From Pseudooceanicola sediminis (GTDB taxonomy: Bacteria; Pseudomonadota; Alphaproteobacteria; Rhodobacterales; Rhodobacteraceae), in the NCBI RefSeq assembly GCF_003575965.1, contig NZ_QWJJ01000001.1:365285-429284 (forward strand): 64,000 bases of DNA. Reading direction: 5' to 3'. Under the pieces are notes generated by a model. The model saw nothing but the letters and a program-made list of their open reading frames with translations. It did not search any database and had not been told where the DNA came from. Position numbers and translations under genes: made by a program. Positions 6,999 through 16,040 of the stretch are shown piece by piece (position 1 is the first letter of the stretch; each line of letters opens with the position of its first letter).

Positions 6999-9365
6999 TC
7001 AGCCGCCCATCAGCGCCGGAACGATCGTCACGATCTGCGGCACGAACCACAGCAGCGCCAGCCCCAGCACCTGAATGCCGACAAAGGGGATGATACCGCG
7101 ATAGATATGGCCGGTCGTCACGCTGGCCGGGGCCACCCCGCGCAGATAGAACAGGGCAAACCCGAACGGCGGCGTCAGGAACGACGTTTGCAGGTTCACC
7201 GCGATCATGATCGTCACCCACTTCGGATCGAACGTCCCGCCATAGATGACGGGGCCGACGATCGGGATGACGATGTAGATGATCTCCAGGAAATCCAGCA
7301 CGAAGCCCAGCACGAACAACACCAGCATCACGATCAGAAAGACCGTGAACTCGTTGTCGAAACTGCGCAGGAAGTCCTGGATGTAATGCTCCCCCCCGAA
7401 CGAGATCACGACAAGGTTCAGCAGCTGGCTGCCGACCAGAATGGTGAACACCATCGAGGTCACCTTGGCCGTTTCGCGCACGATGGGTGTCAGAACCCGT
7501 GTGCGAAACAGCACCCATCCCGAATAGATCATCCCGAACCCGGCGATCATGTAGGCCGCCGCCGCCGCAAGATAGGCAATCCAGTTCTCGGCCGTGACGA
7601 CATCCTGGTTGATGCGCAGATCGAAATTCGCGCCCAGCAGGATCATCGCGCCCAGGGCAATGGTTGCCCAGATGATCACCTTGGGGTCGCGCCCCTCTTC
7701 GCGCAGCTTGCGATAGGCGGCCAGCATCATCGCGCCACCGGCCCCGAGCGCCGCCGCAGGCGTCGGGTTGGTGATCCCGCCCAGGATCGAGCCGAGCACG
7801 GCCACGATCAGCATCAGCGGCGGAAATACCACCCGCACCAGCTCGTTCTGGGCCAGCCGCGCGGCGGCATGGCGCAGCGACCAGAAGGTGATCGCCAACG
7901 GGATCGCCAGCAACAGCACCGTTGCGCCCGGCGTCGTGCGCGGCCCGATGAACAGCACGTCGACCAGCACCACCAGCGCCAGGCCAAATCCCCCCACCGC
8001 CAGCGGCGCCGCACTGTCGCCCGGTTTCACCCCGCGCGCCAGCATCAGCACCAGCGCCAGAAGCACCACGATGGTGGCGACGCCGGTGCCGATGGGCGCA
8101 GCCCGATCCGCCTTGGCATCGACCGCCGCCGCGATTTCTGCGTCGTTCAGCCTGTGCCCGGTATCCAGCCCGCCCGAGGCCGCAATCGCCTGCGTTTCGG
8201 CAACGGCCGCATCCCAGCGGGCCTGACCATGCAGATCGATCATCGCAGCCTTGCAACTGTCGCTGACATTGGTGCGCAGGCTGGCGCCCTCGCCCATTTC
8301 GGAAAAGTTCGACACGCGCAGGTTCTGCGACCCGACCATCCCGACCTCGGCCATCAGCAGCACCCCGGCGATGATCGCAACCGGCGCGAACACGAACCAG
8401 GTCAGCCCCTCGCGGCGGGTGATCACCTCCCCCCTGCCGTCGTGCTCGACCGCGACCGCGGGCGCCTTGGACGGGTTCAGCACGGCATAGCCAAAGGCAT
8501 AGAGCGCATAGAGAACCGCCAGCAGGATCCCCGGCAGCAGCGCCGCCTGGAACAACGTGCCCACCGACACCACGGCAGGCTTGCCCAGATAGGTCAGCGC
8601 GTCCGAACAGCCCAGCGACTGCGCCCGCGCCTCCTGAGCGGCGGAATACAGATCGCCCGCCAGCGTGCCTAGCAGCACGATCACGATCGAGGGCGGAATG
8701 ATCTGCCCCAGCGTGCCCGACGCCGCGATCACCCCCGTCGACAGTTCCGGCGAATAGCCGTTGCGCAGCATCGTCGGCAGGCTCAGCAACCCCATGGTCA
8801 CCACCGTCGCACCGACGATCCCGGTCGAGGCCGCCAGAAACGCCCCCACCACGACCACCGACACCGCCAGCCCCCCCGGCAGCGGGCCGAACACCCGCGC
8901 CATGGTCGTCAGCAGGTCGTTGGCGATCTTCGACCGCTCCAGCGTGATGCCCATCATCACGAACATCAGCACCGCCAGCAGCGTCTCGATCGACTGGCCC
9001 GCGAACACGCGTTCGTTCATCCGGTTCACGATGAACGACAGGTTGCGATCCATCGCCGTTTCCCAGCCGCGATCAAACACCGGCTGCGCCATCGTCGGCA
9101 GGTCCGGATAGCGAAAGATCGAAATCGTGTCCGGGTTCACCCCGGACCCGATCAGCGCGCGATAGCCCTCGCTGCTGGCGTCGATCGCGTTGTGGATCAG
9201 CAGACCGCCCGCATCCAGCCAGGCGATGATGGCAAAGGCGAACAGCCCCGCCCCCGGAATGGCGAATGCCACCGGAAAGCCCGAAAGGATACCCGCGAAC
9301 AGGCTGAGAAAGACGATGATCAGGCCGATCTCGACCCCATCCAATCCGAAAAACATTATCCCCAT
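6999..9365 (-). CDS. TRAP transporter large permease with long central insertion (FcbT3/DctM family)
   Basis: A 788-residue integral membrane protein; ordinary DctM subunits have about 430 residues. The N-terminal half (GLIIVFLSLFAGILSGFPVAFAIPG, later GTLGQIIPPSIVIVLLG) and the C-terminal half (IPIVGPVIYGGTFDPKWVTI, QTSFLTPPFGFALFYLRG) are both typical of DctM. Between them, about residues 270-560, lie extra membrane helices and a polar Ala-rich segment. The gene starts 6 bases after the stop of the small permease, so it belongs to one P-Q-M operon. It couples sodium entry to solute import; the solute is probably an organic or oxo-acid. Confidence 0.9.
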   Translation of the reverse strand: MGIMFFGLDGVEIGLIIVFLSLFAGILSGFPVAFAIPGAGLFAFAIIAWLDAGGLLIHNAIDASSEGYRALIGSGVNPDTISIFRYPDLPTMAQPVFDRGWETAMDRNLSFIVNRMNERVFAGQSIETLLAVLMFVMMGITLERSKIANDLLTTMARVFGPLPGGLAVSVVVVGAFLAASTGIVGATVVTMGLLSLPTMLRNGYSPELSTGVIAASGTLGQIIPPSIVIVLLGTLAGDLYSAAQEARAQSLGCSDALTYLGKPAVVSVGTLFQAALLPGILLAVLYALYAFGYAVLNPSKAPAVAVEHDGRGEVITRREGLTWFVFAPVAIIAGVLLMAEVGMVGSQNLRVSNFSEMGEGASLRTNVSDSCKAAMIDLHGQARWDAAVAETQAIAASGGLDTGHRLNDAEIAAAVDAKADRAAPIGTGVATIVVLLALVLMLARGVKPGDSAAPLAVGGFGLALVVLVDVLFIGPRTTPGATVLLLAIPLAITFWSLRHAAARLAQNELVRVVFPPLMLIVAVLGSILGGITNPTPAAALGAGGAMMLAAYRKLREEGRDPKVIIWATIALGAMILLGANFDLRINQDVVTAENWIAYLAAAAAYMIAGFGMIYSGWVLFRTRVLTPIVRETAKVTSMVFTILVGSQLLNLVVISFGGEHYIQDFLRSFDNEFTVFLIVMLVLFVLGFVLDFLEIIYIVIPIVGPVIYGGTFDPKWVTIMIAVNLQTSFLTPPFGFALFYLRGVAPASVTTGHIYRGIIPFVGIQVLGLALLWFVPQIVTIVPALMGG

Positions 9366-9371
9366 GCCCCC

Positions 9372-10265
9372 TTAATGCGTGCCTTCATAGGCTTCTTCCC
9401 CGGCGCCCAGCGTATCGCGGTCCAGGTATTTCTCCGCGCTCTCCTCGCCTTCGCTGAACTCCAGGAACGACCGGTAGAAAAACGCGACCGCCTGCAGGAA
9501 AACCAGCCCGACGAAACACAGGATGAGGATCTTGAACAGGAAATAGCCGTTGAATCCGTCGGGACTGAACCCGATGGTCTCGACGTTCCATTTCACGATA
9601 CGCGCCTTGCGCATCAGCAGGTCCAGCTTGTCACTGGCCGAAACCTTGGGCGTGATCAGATGCCGCCACAGGAAGAACCACGAATACATCCAGACCAGCA
9701 CGACGACGGGCATCATGAAGAACAGCGCCCCGAACATGTCCACCACACGTTTCGCGCGATAGCTGATCGGCGCATAGATCAGATCGACCCGCACGTGGCT
9801 GCCCTGAACAAAGGCGTAGGACACGCACAGCGCGACCACGGCCGCGTTCCACAGCTTCAACCCCTCGGCATACCAGCCGACGGATTGCGTGAACCCGACC
9901 CCCAGCGGCGAAAGGCTGATCTCGCCCAGGCGAAAGATGCTTTGCAGGAACACCACGATGATCTGTTGCGCCACCATGATCAGACCCGCCCAAGCGGCGG
10001 TGCGCCCGACCACGTTGGCAAACCCCTCCAGCACGCGCACGCAGCGCCACATGAACGGACGCCAGATCAGCCCGGCAATCGTCACCACGATAAAGATGTC
10101 GAGCACCGCGAAAAAGAACTGCACCGACCCGCCATAATACAGGAACCGGATCAGTGCCTCCTTGTCCGACCAGTCGAGCCACAGGCCCGGATGGCTCAGC
10201 GCGTATCCGATGTGATAAAACCCGCGCGCGATTTCAGTGACCAGCCAGATCAGACCGTTCAGCAT
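9372..10265 (-). CDS. TRAP transporter small permease (FcbT2/DctQ family)
   Basis: A 297-residue membrane protein, longer than the usual DctQ of about 170-200. It carries an N-terminal pair of helices before the conserved four-helix DctQ core (VGRTAAWAGLIMVAQQIIVVFLQ, then ...GSHVRVDLIYAPIS). The start at ATG 10265 is set by AAGGGGGGGAAGCG immediately upstream. It lies between the binding protein (10459-11541) and the large permease. The gap to the binding protein holds 16-bp repeats and a strong hairpin. Confidence 0.87.
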   Translation of the reverse strand: MLNGLIWLVTEIARGFYHIGYALSHPGLWLDWSDKEALIRFLYYGGSVQFFFAVLDIFIVVTIAGLIWRPFMWRCVRVLEGFANVVGRTAAWAGLIMVAQQIIVVFLQSIFRLGEISLSPLGVGFTQSVGWYAEGLKLWNAAVVALCVSYAFVQGSHVRVDLIYAPISYRAKRVVDMFGALFFMMPVVVLVWMYSWFFLWRHLITPKVSASDKLDLLMRKARIVKWNVETIGFSPDGFNGYFLFKILILCFVGLVFLQAVAFFYRSFLEFSEGEESAEKYLDRDTLGAGEEAYEGTH

Positions 10266-10334
10266 CGCTTCCCCCCCTTTTCGCAAGGGGCTGCGCACCG
10301 GGTCAGGTGCGCAGCCCGCCATATCTCAGTCAAC

Positions 10335-10398
10335 GCCATGCCTCAGCCTTGCCATGCCTCAGCCTTGCCACGCCTAAGCCTTGCCATGTCTCGGCCAT
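10335..10398 (-). repeat. Four tandem copies of a 16-bp unit between TRAP genes
   Basis: Unit GCCATGCCTCAGCCTT. The first two copies (10335-10350 and 10351-10366) are identical; the third and fourth have two and four or so changes. The array lies in the intercistronic gap between the binding-protein gene and the small-permease gene. Its role is unknown. Confidence 0.7.
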
Positions 10399-10407
10399 GC
10401 CATCGCG

Positions 10408-10439
10408 GGCCACGGCGCGTCCTGATCCGCGCCGTGGCC
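10408..10439 (-). terminator. Intercistronic hairpin after the TRAP binding-protein gene
   Basis: A 12-bp perfect GC-rich stem (10408-10419 with 10428-10439) with an 8-base loop starts 20 bases after the binding-protein stop. There is no T run, so it fits an mRNA-stabilising or partially terminating hairpin. That would give more binding protein than permease, as is common for such operons. Confidence 0.55.
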
Positions 10440-10458
10440 GACGCCACGTGGCGCTCGA

Positions 10459-11541
10459 TCACCCGTCGACGCGGTTCCGCTGGGCGGTGTAAAAGCTGTC
10501 AGAGACCGACATCCAACCAGAGGCCGATTTCATCGACGCCTCCGCGGACTCGCGGATCTTGGCAAAGATCTCGTCGTCCATGAAGCCGTCCAGCACCTCT
10601 TTCGACGCCGAGCCGAAGGCATCCCAGACGTCGTCGGGGAATTCCTGCACCTGCACACCGGAAGATTTCAGACGCGCCAGCGCCGGGCCGTTGTTGGCAA
10701 TGAACAGCGCATAGTTGTGCTGGTGCGCATCGCCTGCCGCGATCTCGATGATCTTTTGCTGCGACGGGGTCAGCCCCTCGAAAACCTCAAGGTTGCAGGC
10801 CACGGACAGCGCCGCGCCCGGCTCGTGGAACCCGGCGGGATAGTAGTTCTTGCAGACCTCCTGCAGGCCCAGCTTTTCGTCCGACCACGGGCCGATCCAC
10901 TCGGTGCCATCCAGCGCGCCGGTCGACAGCGCCTGATAGATCTCGCCACCCGGCAGAACCTGCACCGAGGCCCCCAGTTTCGCCAGCGCCTGCCCGCCAA
11001 GGCCCGGCATACGGAATTTCAGACCCTTGAAATCATCCGCCGAATTGATCGGGTTGCGGAACCAGCCACCGCCCTGTGCCGCCGTCTGACCGGCGATAAA
11101 GCTCTTCAGGCCAAAGATTTCGCCCAGCTCGTGATGCAGGGCCATGCCGCCGTTGGCATAATACCACGTCATCATCTCAGGTGCGGTCATGCCGAAGGGC
11201 ACGGTGGTGAAATACGCCCATGCGGGGTGCTGGCCGACGAAATAGTAATCGGCCCCGTGGTACATGTCGGCCTGACCGCTGGTCACGGCATCAAAGACCT
11301 CCAGCGCGCCGACCAGTTCACCAGCCGCCTTCGGTTCGATGATCAACTGGCCATCGGACATTTCGTTGACGCTGTTGGCAAAACGTTCGACGGAATCCCA
11401 GACCCCGGCCAGCCCGCGTGGCCAGGTCGTGACCATGGTCAGCTTGACCTGCCCCTGCGCCCGCGCTGGTGCCGCCAGCGACGTGGCCGCAGCCGCGGAC
11501 CCGCCCAGTGCGGATGTTTTCAAAAAGGAACGACGATCCAT
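10459..11541 (-). CDS. TRAP substrate-binding protein, TakP/FcbT1 type
   Basis: A 360-residue periplasmic binding protein with a Tat-type signal (MDRRSFLKTSALGG, cleavage likely after AAPARA). Segments GGWFRNPINSADDFKGLKFR and DGTEWIGPWSDEKLG correspond to GGWFRREIN and EWVGPYDDEKLG of the Rhodobacter TakP 2-oxo-acid binding protein; the Arg and Trp/Glu contact residues of that family are kept. It delivers substrate to the Q and M permeases downstream. A histidine kinase/response regulator pair lies divergently upstream and is the likely regulator. Confidence 0.9.
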   Translation of the reverse strand: MDRRSFLKTSALGGSAAAATSLAAPARAQGQVKLTMVTTWPRGLAGVWDSVERFANSVNEMSDGQLIIEPKAAGELVGALEVFDAVTSGQADMYHGADYYFVGQHPAWAYFTTVPFGMTAPEMMTWYYANGGMALHHELGEIFGLKSFIAGQTAAQGGGWFRNPINSADDFKGLKFRMPGLGGQALAKLGASVQVLPGGEIYQALSTGALDGTEWIGPWSDEKLGLQEVCKNYYPAGFHEPGAALSVACNLEVFEGLTPSQQKIIEIAAGDAHQHNYALFIANNGPALARLKSSGVQVQEFPDDVWDAFGSASKEVLDGFMDDEIFAKIRESAEASMKSASGWMSVSDSFYTAQRNRVDG

Positions 11542-11818
11542 TTATTTCTCCTCCCGGTAAGTGAACGCGCCTGACCTCCCTTTGCCCGGCGCGGATCGTT
11601 GCAGTGAGGAAGGACCCTAGCCGCGGCGGCGGGGCCGCGAAATACCAAGGATTACGTAGATTGACCGAATACTTTGCGGAAATTGCGCGCCGAACCGAAA
11701 TTTCTTGGCGAAAATTATAGGCGCACGTATCATATTTCCGAATTCCGGCGCGCTTTTGCGCCGCGCTGCATTGCAAGCGGCTGGAAATCGCACCGCCGAC
11801 TCCCTAAAGCTAACTGTC

Positions 11819-13270
11819 ATGAAACGCCTCGTGCTGCCCCGGATCGCGCCCAGTTACGGACAGAAGCTGTTCCTTCTGGCCACGCTTCCGCTCATCCTGG
11901 CAGTTACGGCGATCTCTGCCCTGGTGGCCGATCAGTCGCGCGCGCTGGCCGAACGCGAAATCGCCGCCCTCGAACGCCAGATGATCGAGGCGAAAAAGGC
12001 CGAGCTGCGCAACTACGTCACCCAGGCGCGCAACGGGCTGAACTACATCTACGGCATGGCCGGTCCCGACAACCTCGAGGCGCGCCGCCGGGTCAAGCAG
12101 ATCCTGTCCGCCATGACCTACGGCGAGGATGGTTTCTTCTTCGTCTACGACTACGACGGCACCAACCTCGTCTCGCCGCGCCAGACCGACATGATCAACC
12201 GCAACTGGTGGGACCTGACCGATGGCGACGGCCGCCACGTCGTGCGCGATTTCATCGACACCGCGCGCGAAGGCACCGGCTGGGTCACCCACCTGTGGCC
12301 CAAACCGGCAACGGGCGAAGAGGCGCTGATGGTGTCCTACGTCACCGCCCTGCATTCGTGGAAATGGGCCATGGGCACCGGAGTCTTCATCGACGATGTG
12401 CTGGCCACGACGGCCGCCGCCCGCGCCGATGTCGAGGCCCGCGTGCGCCGAACCTTCTTCTACATCGGCGCGATCACCGCCGCCGCGCTGATCGCCGTCT
12501 TTGCCTCGGGCATGTTCCTCAACATCCGCGAACGCCGCCTTGCCGATGCCAAGCTCAAGGAGCTGACGCAGCGCGTCTTCGATGCCCAGGAGGAAGAGCG
12601 CGGACGCGTCGCACGCGAACTGCATGACGGCATTTCCCAACTGCTCGTCGGGGTCCGCTACGCGCTGGACAGCGCGCGGCGCCGGTTCGATGCCGGCGAC
12701 GCGCGCGCCTCCGAAACGCTCGACCGGGGCATGACCAGCCTGTCCGACGCCATCCAGGAGGTCCGCCGCATCTCCCGCGACCTGCGCCCCGGCGTGCTGG
12801 ACGACCTCGGCCTCGGGCCCGCGCTCAAGGCCCTTGTGGTCGATTTCGGGGCACGCACCGGGATCGAGACCGCGTTTGATACCGTGGTCTTTCGCAACCG
12901 GCTGGACAACGACACCAAGATATCGCTCTACCGTATCGCACAAGAGGCCCTGACCAACGTCGAACGCCACTCGGGGGCGACCCGCCTGTCCGTCGATCTG
13001 CGCGGCCACCGCAACGGGGCCACCTTGCGCATATCCGACAACGGCCGGGGCATCGCACCGCCCGGTGCGGCCTCCCTGGGTGCGTCGGGCAAGGTCGCGC
13101 GCCAGGGCATCGGCCTGCGCAACATGCAGGAACGGGTCGACCAGATGGATGGCAGCCTGCGCATCCAGTCGACCCGCTCCGGCACGGTGATCGAGGTGCA
13201 GGTGCCCCTGTCGCATATCGTCGACCCGACGGCGCGCACGCCTGCCCCCGGTCTTTCGGGGGCCAAATGA
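11819..13270 (+). CDS. Cache-domain sensor histidine kinase, NarL/DegS type
   Basis: A 483-residue inner-membrane sensor. The order is a membrane helix (about 15-36), a periplasmic single cache domain (about 40-205, with GEDGFFFVYDYDGTNLVSP and TGVFIDDV), a second helix (about 218-240), a HisKA_3 dimerisation domain with His269 in ELHDGISQ, and an HATPase domain (EALTNVERHSGA, ISDNGRGI, GIGLRNMQERV). ATG 11819 is preferred; an in-frame ATG at 11705 would add 38 residues. It faces the TRAP operon, and cache domains often bind organic acids, so it probably senses the transported compound. The response regulator gene follows 46 bases later. Confidence 0.88.
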   Translation: MKRLVLPRIAPSYGQKLFLLATLPLILAVTAISALVADQSRALAEREIAALERQMIEAKKAELRNYVTQARNGLNYIYGMAGPDNLEARRRVKQILSAMTYGEDGFFFVYDYDGTNLVSPRQTDMINRNWWDLTDGDGRHVVRDFIDTAREGTGWVTHLWPKPATGEEALMVSYVTALHSWKWAMGTGVFIDDVLATTAAARADVEARVRRTFFYIGAITAAALIAVFASGMFLNIRERRLADAKLKELTQRVFDAQEEERGRVARELHDGISQLLVGVRYALDSARRRFDAGDARASETLDRGMTSLSDAIQEVRRISRDLRPGVLDDLGLGPALKALVVDFGARTGIETAFDTVVFRNRLDNDTKISLYRIAQEALTNVERHSGATRLSVDLRGHRNGATLRISDNGRGIAPPGAASLGASGKVARQGIGLRNMQERVDQMDGSLRIQSTRSGTVIEVQVPLSHIVDPTARTPAPGLSGAK

Positions 13271-13316
13271 TTTCCCCGGCACCCGACGGTGGCCGGACCA
13301 GACGAAAGGACAGCGG

Positions 13317-14030
13317 ATGACCGACCAGCCCGCCAGCACCAGCGACCTGCATGACCCGACGACGCCCCCCGCCCCGGCCAAGGCCCCCGCCAAGGCCCCC
13401 GCCACCCGCGTGGCGATCGTCGACGATCACCCCCTCGTCGCCGAAGGGATCGAGGCCATCCTCGACAGCTTCCCCGATCTCGAGGTCGTCGGCACCTTTT
13501 CCAATGGCCGCGCCATCATCGAGGCGGTGCCCACCCTGAACCCCGATGTCATCCTGCTTGATCTCAACATGCCCGAGATGGGCGGCCTGACCGCCTGCGA
13601 GATCCTGCTCGAAAATCACCCCGACCTGCGCATCCTGATCCTGTCGATGCACGACAGCCCCGAATATATCTCGACCGCGCTGGATCACGGCGCGCTCGGC
13701 TATGTCCTCAAGGACGTACCGACGGACGAGATCAAGCGCGCCATCGACGCCGTGATGCGCGGCGAACAATACCTTTGCACCGGGGCGCAGGGCTCGCTCA
13801 CGCCACAGCCGGGTGCCGGGCATCTGACCAACCGAGAACAGACCATCCTGTTGCAACTGGCACAGGGCCAATCCAACAAGGAGGTCGCGCTGACCCTCGA
13901 CATCTCGGTCCGCACGGTCGAAACGCATCGCAAGAATATCAAGAAAAAGCTTGGCATTTCCTCGACGGCCGGCCTGACCCGCTACGCTCTGGAACACGGC
14001 GTCCTGCAAGGCACGGGCCAGACATTCTGA
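13317..14030 (+). CDS. LuxR/NarL-type response regulator
   Basis: A 237-residue regulator. After an Ala/Pro-rich tail of about 30 residues (repeated KAPA) comes a receiver domain with phospho-acceptor Asp82 in DVILLDLNMP and Lys in YVLKDVP. The C-terminal LuxR helix-turn-helix is LTNREQTILLQLAQGQSNKE and following. AAAGGA precedes the ATG. It is the partner of the upstream cache histidine kinase and probably controls the divergent TRAP genes. Confidence 0.9.
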   Translation: MTDQPASTSDLHDPTTPPAPAKAPAKAPATRVAIVDDHPLVAEGIEAILDSFPDLEVVGTFSNGRAIIEAVPTLNPDVILLDLNMPEMGGLTACEILLENHPDLRILILSMHDSPEYISTALDHGALGYVLKDVPTDEIKRAIDAVMRGEQYLCTGAQGSLTPQPGAGHLTNREQTILLQLAQGQSNKEVALTLDISVRTVETHRKNIKKKLGISSTAGLTRYALEHGVLQGTGQTF

Positions 14031-14297
14031 CCTACAATCAAACTTCTACGGGCCGATGCTCATGCGTTAACCACACTGGCACCGCGCAACTGAATGGAAA
14101 GCTCTGACGCCTAGACAGACGAGGCCCTGACCCGGATCGGATTCGTCATGCCTCAGCCGTCTTTTCCCGCACCGCCCTCGCGCCGACCTGCCCGACGCCC
14201 ATCTGGGCAACCTGCTGGCCCTGTTCCCGCTCCGGTTATCGCGGGCTGCCACGGCCCCGGGTCCGGCGGCCCCCCCTGCTCTCGCGTCTTGGCGCAG

Positions 14298-15269
14298 ATG
14301 TCGCAGCGGCACCGGGCGCTGCTGCTCGGCACCCTGACGGTGCTGTCCAGTGCAGTGCTGGCGCTTGCGCCCGCGCGGGCCTCCGCGCCCGCACATGACC
14401 CCGCGCCCGCCGCCGGGACCCACACCGGAACGGCCCATGCCAGTGCCCCTGCGCCAGTTCCGGCCCAAGGCCAGGGCCATACCCCCGCCCCGCAAACCGC
14501 GTCGGCGCAATCGGGTGCCCATGCCCTCGCCCCGCCCCCCGAAGGCGGCCTTTGCACCGGGTTCGGCCCTCAGACCCCGCGCGACATCGCATCGCCTGTC
14601 GGACTGAACCGGCAGGTCTTTCCGCTCGCCCCGCCTGCCGACCAGATGAACCTGTGCAACATCCACACCCACACCAATGCCGAACACAAGGGGCCGGGGT
14701 TTTCGATCGTCTCGCGCGATCCGGATGCCGGCGGCTACCAATGCGACAGGGGCGATCTGTTGACGCAGGAGGAATTGCGCGACCCCGCCTTCGGGCACGG
14801 TCCGTTTCACGGCGTCAAACCCGGCGACACGATCGAGGTGCACTGGGTCTACTCCTCCTGTGACGTGACACCGGGCAAGGGGTTGGGGGCCTGCCTGTCA
14901 GACGCCTGCGCGAACCCGACGTTGCGCGTCGAATCCCAGGTCTTTCTGCTGGTCAACGATCCCTTCGCCCTCGACTTTGCCAATTACGATCACAAGGGGC
15001 ATGTCGCGGCGGGGCATCCGCAGCCGATGTCCCTGCCCGCCAACACCGGCGCCCCGGTCGTCTTTCGCGGTTCGACCACCGGCCCCAGTTACACGCAGGC
15101 CATCTGCTCACCGCTTCAGGTCACCTGGTCCGTCCGCCCCAATTGCGCACGCCTCGATATCTCGTCGCTCTACCGCTGGGGCATGGACGGCAATGTCTTT
15201 CAGGAGGATCATTCCCACGGTGTCCGCCCCCTCGTCACCGCACCCGAGCTTCTGGCCCCCATCCCATAG
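14298..15269 (+). CDS. Exported delta-class carbonic anhydrase-like protein
   Basis: A 323-residue protein with a signal peptide (MSQRHRALLLGTLTVLSSAV, cleavage near ALAPARA-SA), a 60-residue Ala/Pro/His-rich linker, and a C-terminal domain of about 220 residues. CNIHTHTNAEHKGPGF, KPGDTIEVHWVYSSCDV and the paired Cys residues resemble the CA_like (delta-class) family known from diatoms and marine bacteria. It would hydrate CO2 in the periplasm. ATG 14298 is chosen because it gives a clean signal peptide; a frame from 14148 adds 50 low-complexity residues. No good Shine-Dalgarno is visible at either start. Confidence 0.72.
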   Translation: MSQRHRALLLGTLTVLSSAVLALAPARASAPAHDPAPAAGTHTGTAHASAPAPVPAQGQGHTPAPQTASAQSGAHALAPPPEGGLCTGFGPQTPRDIASPVGLNRQVFPLAPPADQMNLCNIHTHTNAEHKGPGFSIVSRDPDAGGYQCDRGDLLTQEELRDPAFGHGPFHGVKPGDTIEVHWVYSSCDVTPGKGLGACLSDACANPTLRVESQVFLLVNDPFALDFANYDHKGHVAAGHPQPMSLPANTGAPVVFRGSTTGPSYTQAICSPLQVTWSVRPNCARLDISSLYRWGMDGNVFQEDHSHGVRPLVTAPELLAPIP

Positions 15270-15492
15270 CGCGCGTCCGGCGCGACGCTCGCAAAAGGTC
15301 GGCCCCGACCCGGATACCAGCAGGGCTCGTCAGGCCTCGGGCTGACTGACCTTCTGCGCCGATCCGAGACCATCGGGGTCTCTCCCGGCATCCGCCTCAG
15401 CGCCGCACCCCGCCATCTGCGAACCCGCTCGGCCATATCCCGGCCCGTCGTCAAATCAGACATGTCCGCACATCAGGCGCGTCACGCCCCGC

Positions 15493-15728
15493 AAACACCG
15501 CCCGGATACCGACATTGGTACCGACAGGATACCGACGTGCCAAATTGCGTCCTCTCTGGCCGCCGTCGGGAAAACCGTTCCCAAACACCGCCCGGATACC
15601 GACATTGGTACCGACAGGATACCGACGTGCCAATCTGCGTCCTCTCTGGCCGCCGTCGGGAAAACCGTTCCCAAACACCGCCCGGATACCGACACTGGTA
15701 CCGACAGGATACCGACGTGCCAAATTGC
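15493..15728. repeat. Tandem repeat, unit exactly 90 bp, about 2.6 copies
   Basis: Copies begin at 15493, 15583 and 15673, and the third is partial. They differ by only a few bases. Each unit holds three direct copies of a TACCGAC motif and a GGTACC site. Because 90 is divisible by three and the unit lacks stops, several frames are open on both strands (for example 15451-15777 on the minus strand), but none shows a ribosome site or a known fold. The stretch 15270-15900 is otherwise without a recognisable gene. A related motif recurs near 39290. Confidence 0.8.
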
Positions 15729-15934
15729 GCCGTTCCCGCCCTGCGATGCCCCCTGCGATGCCAAACGATATTGCCACGGCTGGCCATCGCGACTCTGCCT
15801 CGCCAGGGCGTCATCATCTGGAATCGCGGCACACGCCACGGCATCGCAAGTGATTTCGGAAACTTTTTCGCCTTCACGCGCAACTTTCGAAAAGAAAAAA
15901 TGCGCTGCACGACATTTTAGGGCGATAAATACGG

Positions 15935-15963
15935 TTGACCTTACGGGTATCACCCCATATCAA
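15935..15963 (+). promoter_or_regulatory. Promoter of the ilvBN leader transcript
   Basis: TTGACC (15935-15940), a 17-base spacer and TATCAA (15958-15963) form a good sigma-70-type promoter. Transcription would start near 15970, about 23 bases before the leader-peptide start codon. Confidence 0.65.
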
Positions 15964-15992
15964 CCCAAATGAGTGAACAGGAGCCCTCGGGA

Positions 15993-16040
15993 ATGACAAC
16001 TCTAATCGTCATCGTAGGAGTAAGGCGCATGGGCCGGTAA
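15993..16040 (+). CDS. ilvL: ilv leader peptide (attenuation)
   Basis: A 15-codon frame, MTTLIVIVGVRRMGR, preceded by AGGAG nine bases upstream. Codons 4-10 read Leu-Ile-Val-Ile-Val-Gly-Val, the three branched-chain amino acids whose synthesis ilvBN serves. It is followed by a terminator at 16069-16097 and then ilvB. Ribosome stalling at these codons when branched-chain aminoacyl-tRNAs are scarce would favour read-through, as in the enteric ilv operons. Too short to be seen by normal gene callers. Confidence 0.85.
   Translation: MTTLIVIVGVRRMGR

Noticed and set aside
6954-8672. A 572-codon + frame and a 594-codon minus frame (6472-8256) over the TRAP permease
   Set aside because: Composition is biased (Gln/Arg/His or Gly/Arg) and lacks membrane or domain patterns, while the DctM frame has clear family motifs.
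15493-15728. CRISPR array
   Set aside because: The whole 90-bp unit is repeated with almost no change; there are no unique spacers and no cas genes.
15451-15920. Overlapping open frames on both strands that encode 30-residue repeats
   Set aside because: They arise because a stop-free 90-bp unit is repeated; no start sites or known repeat protein pattern support translation.
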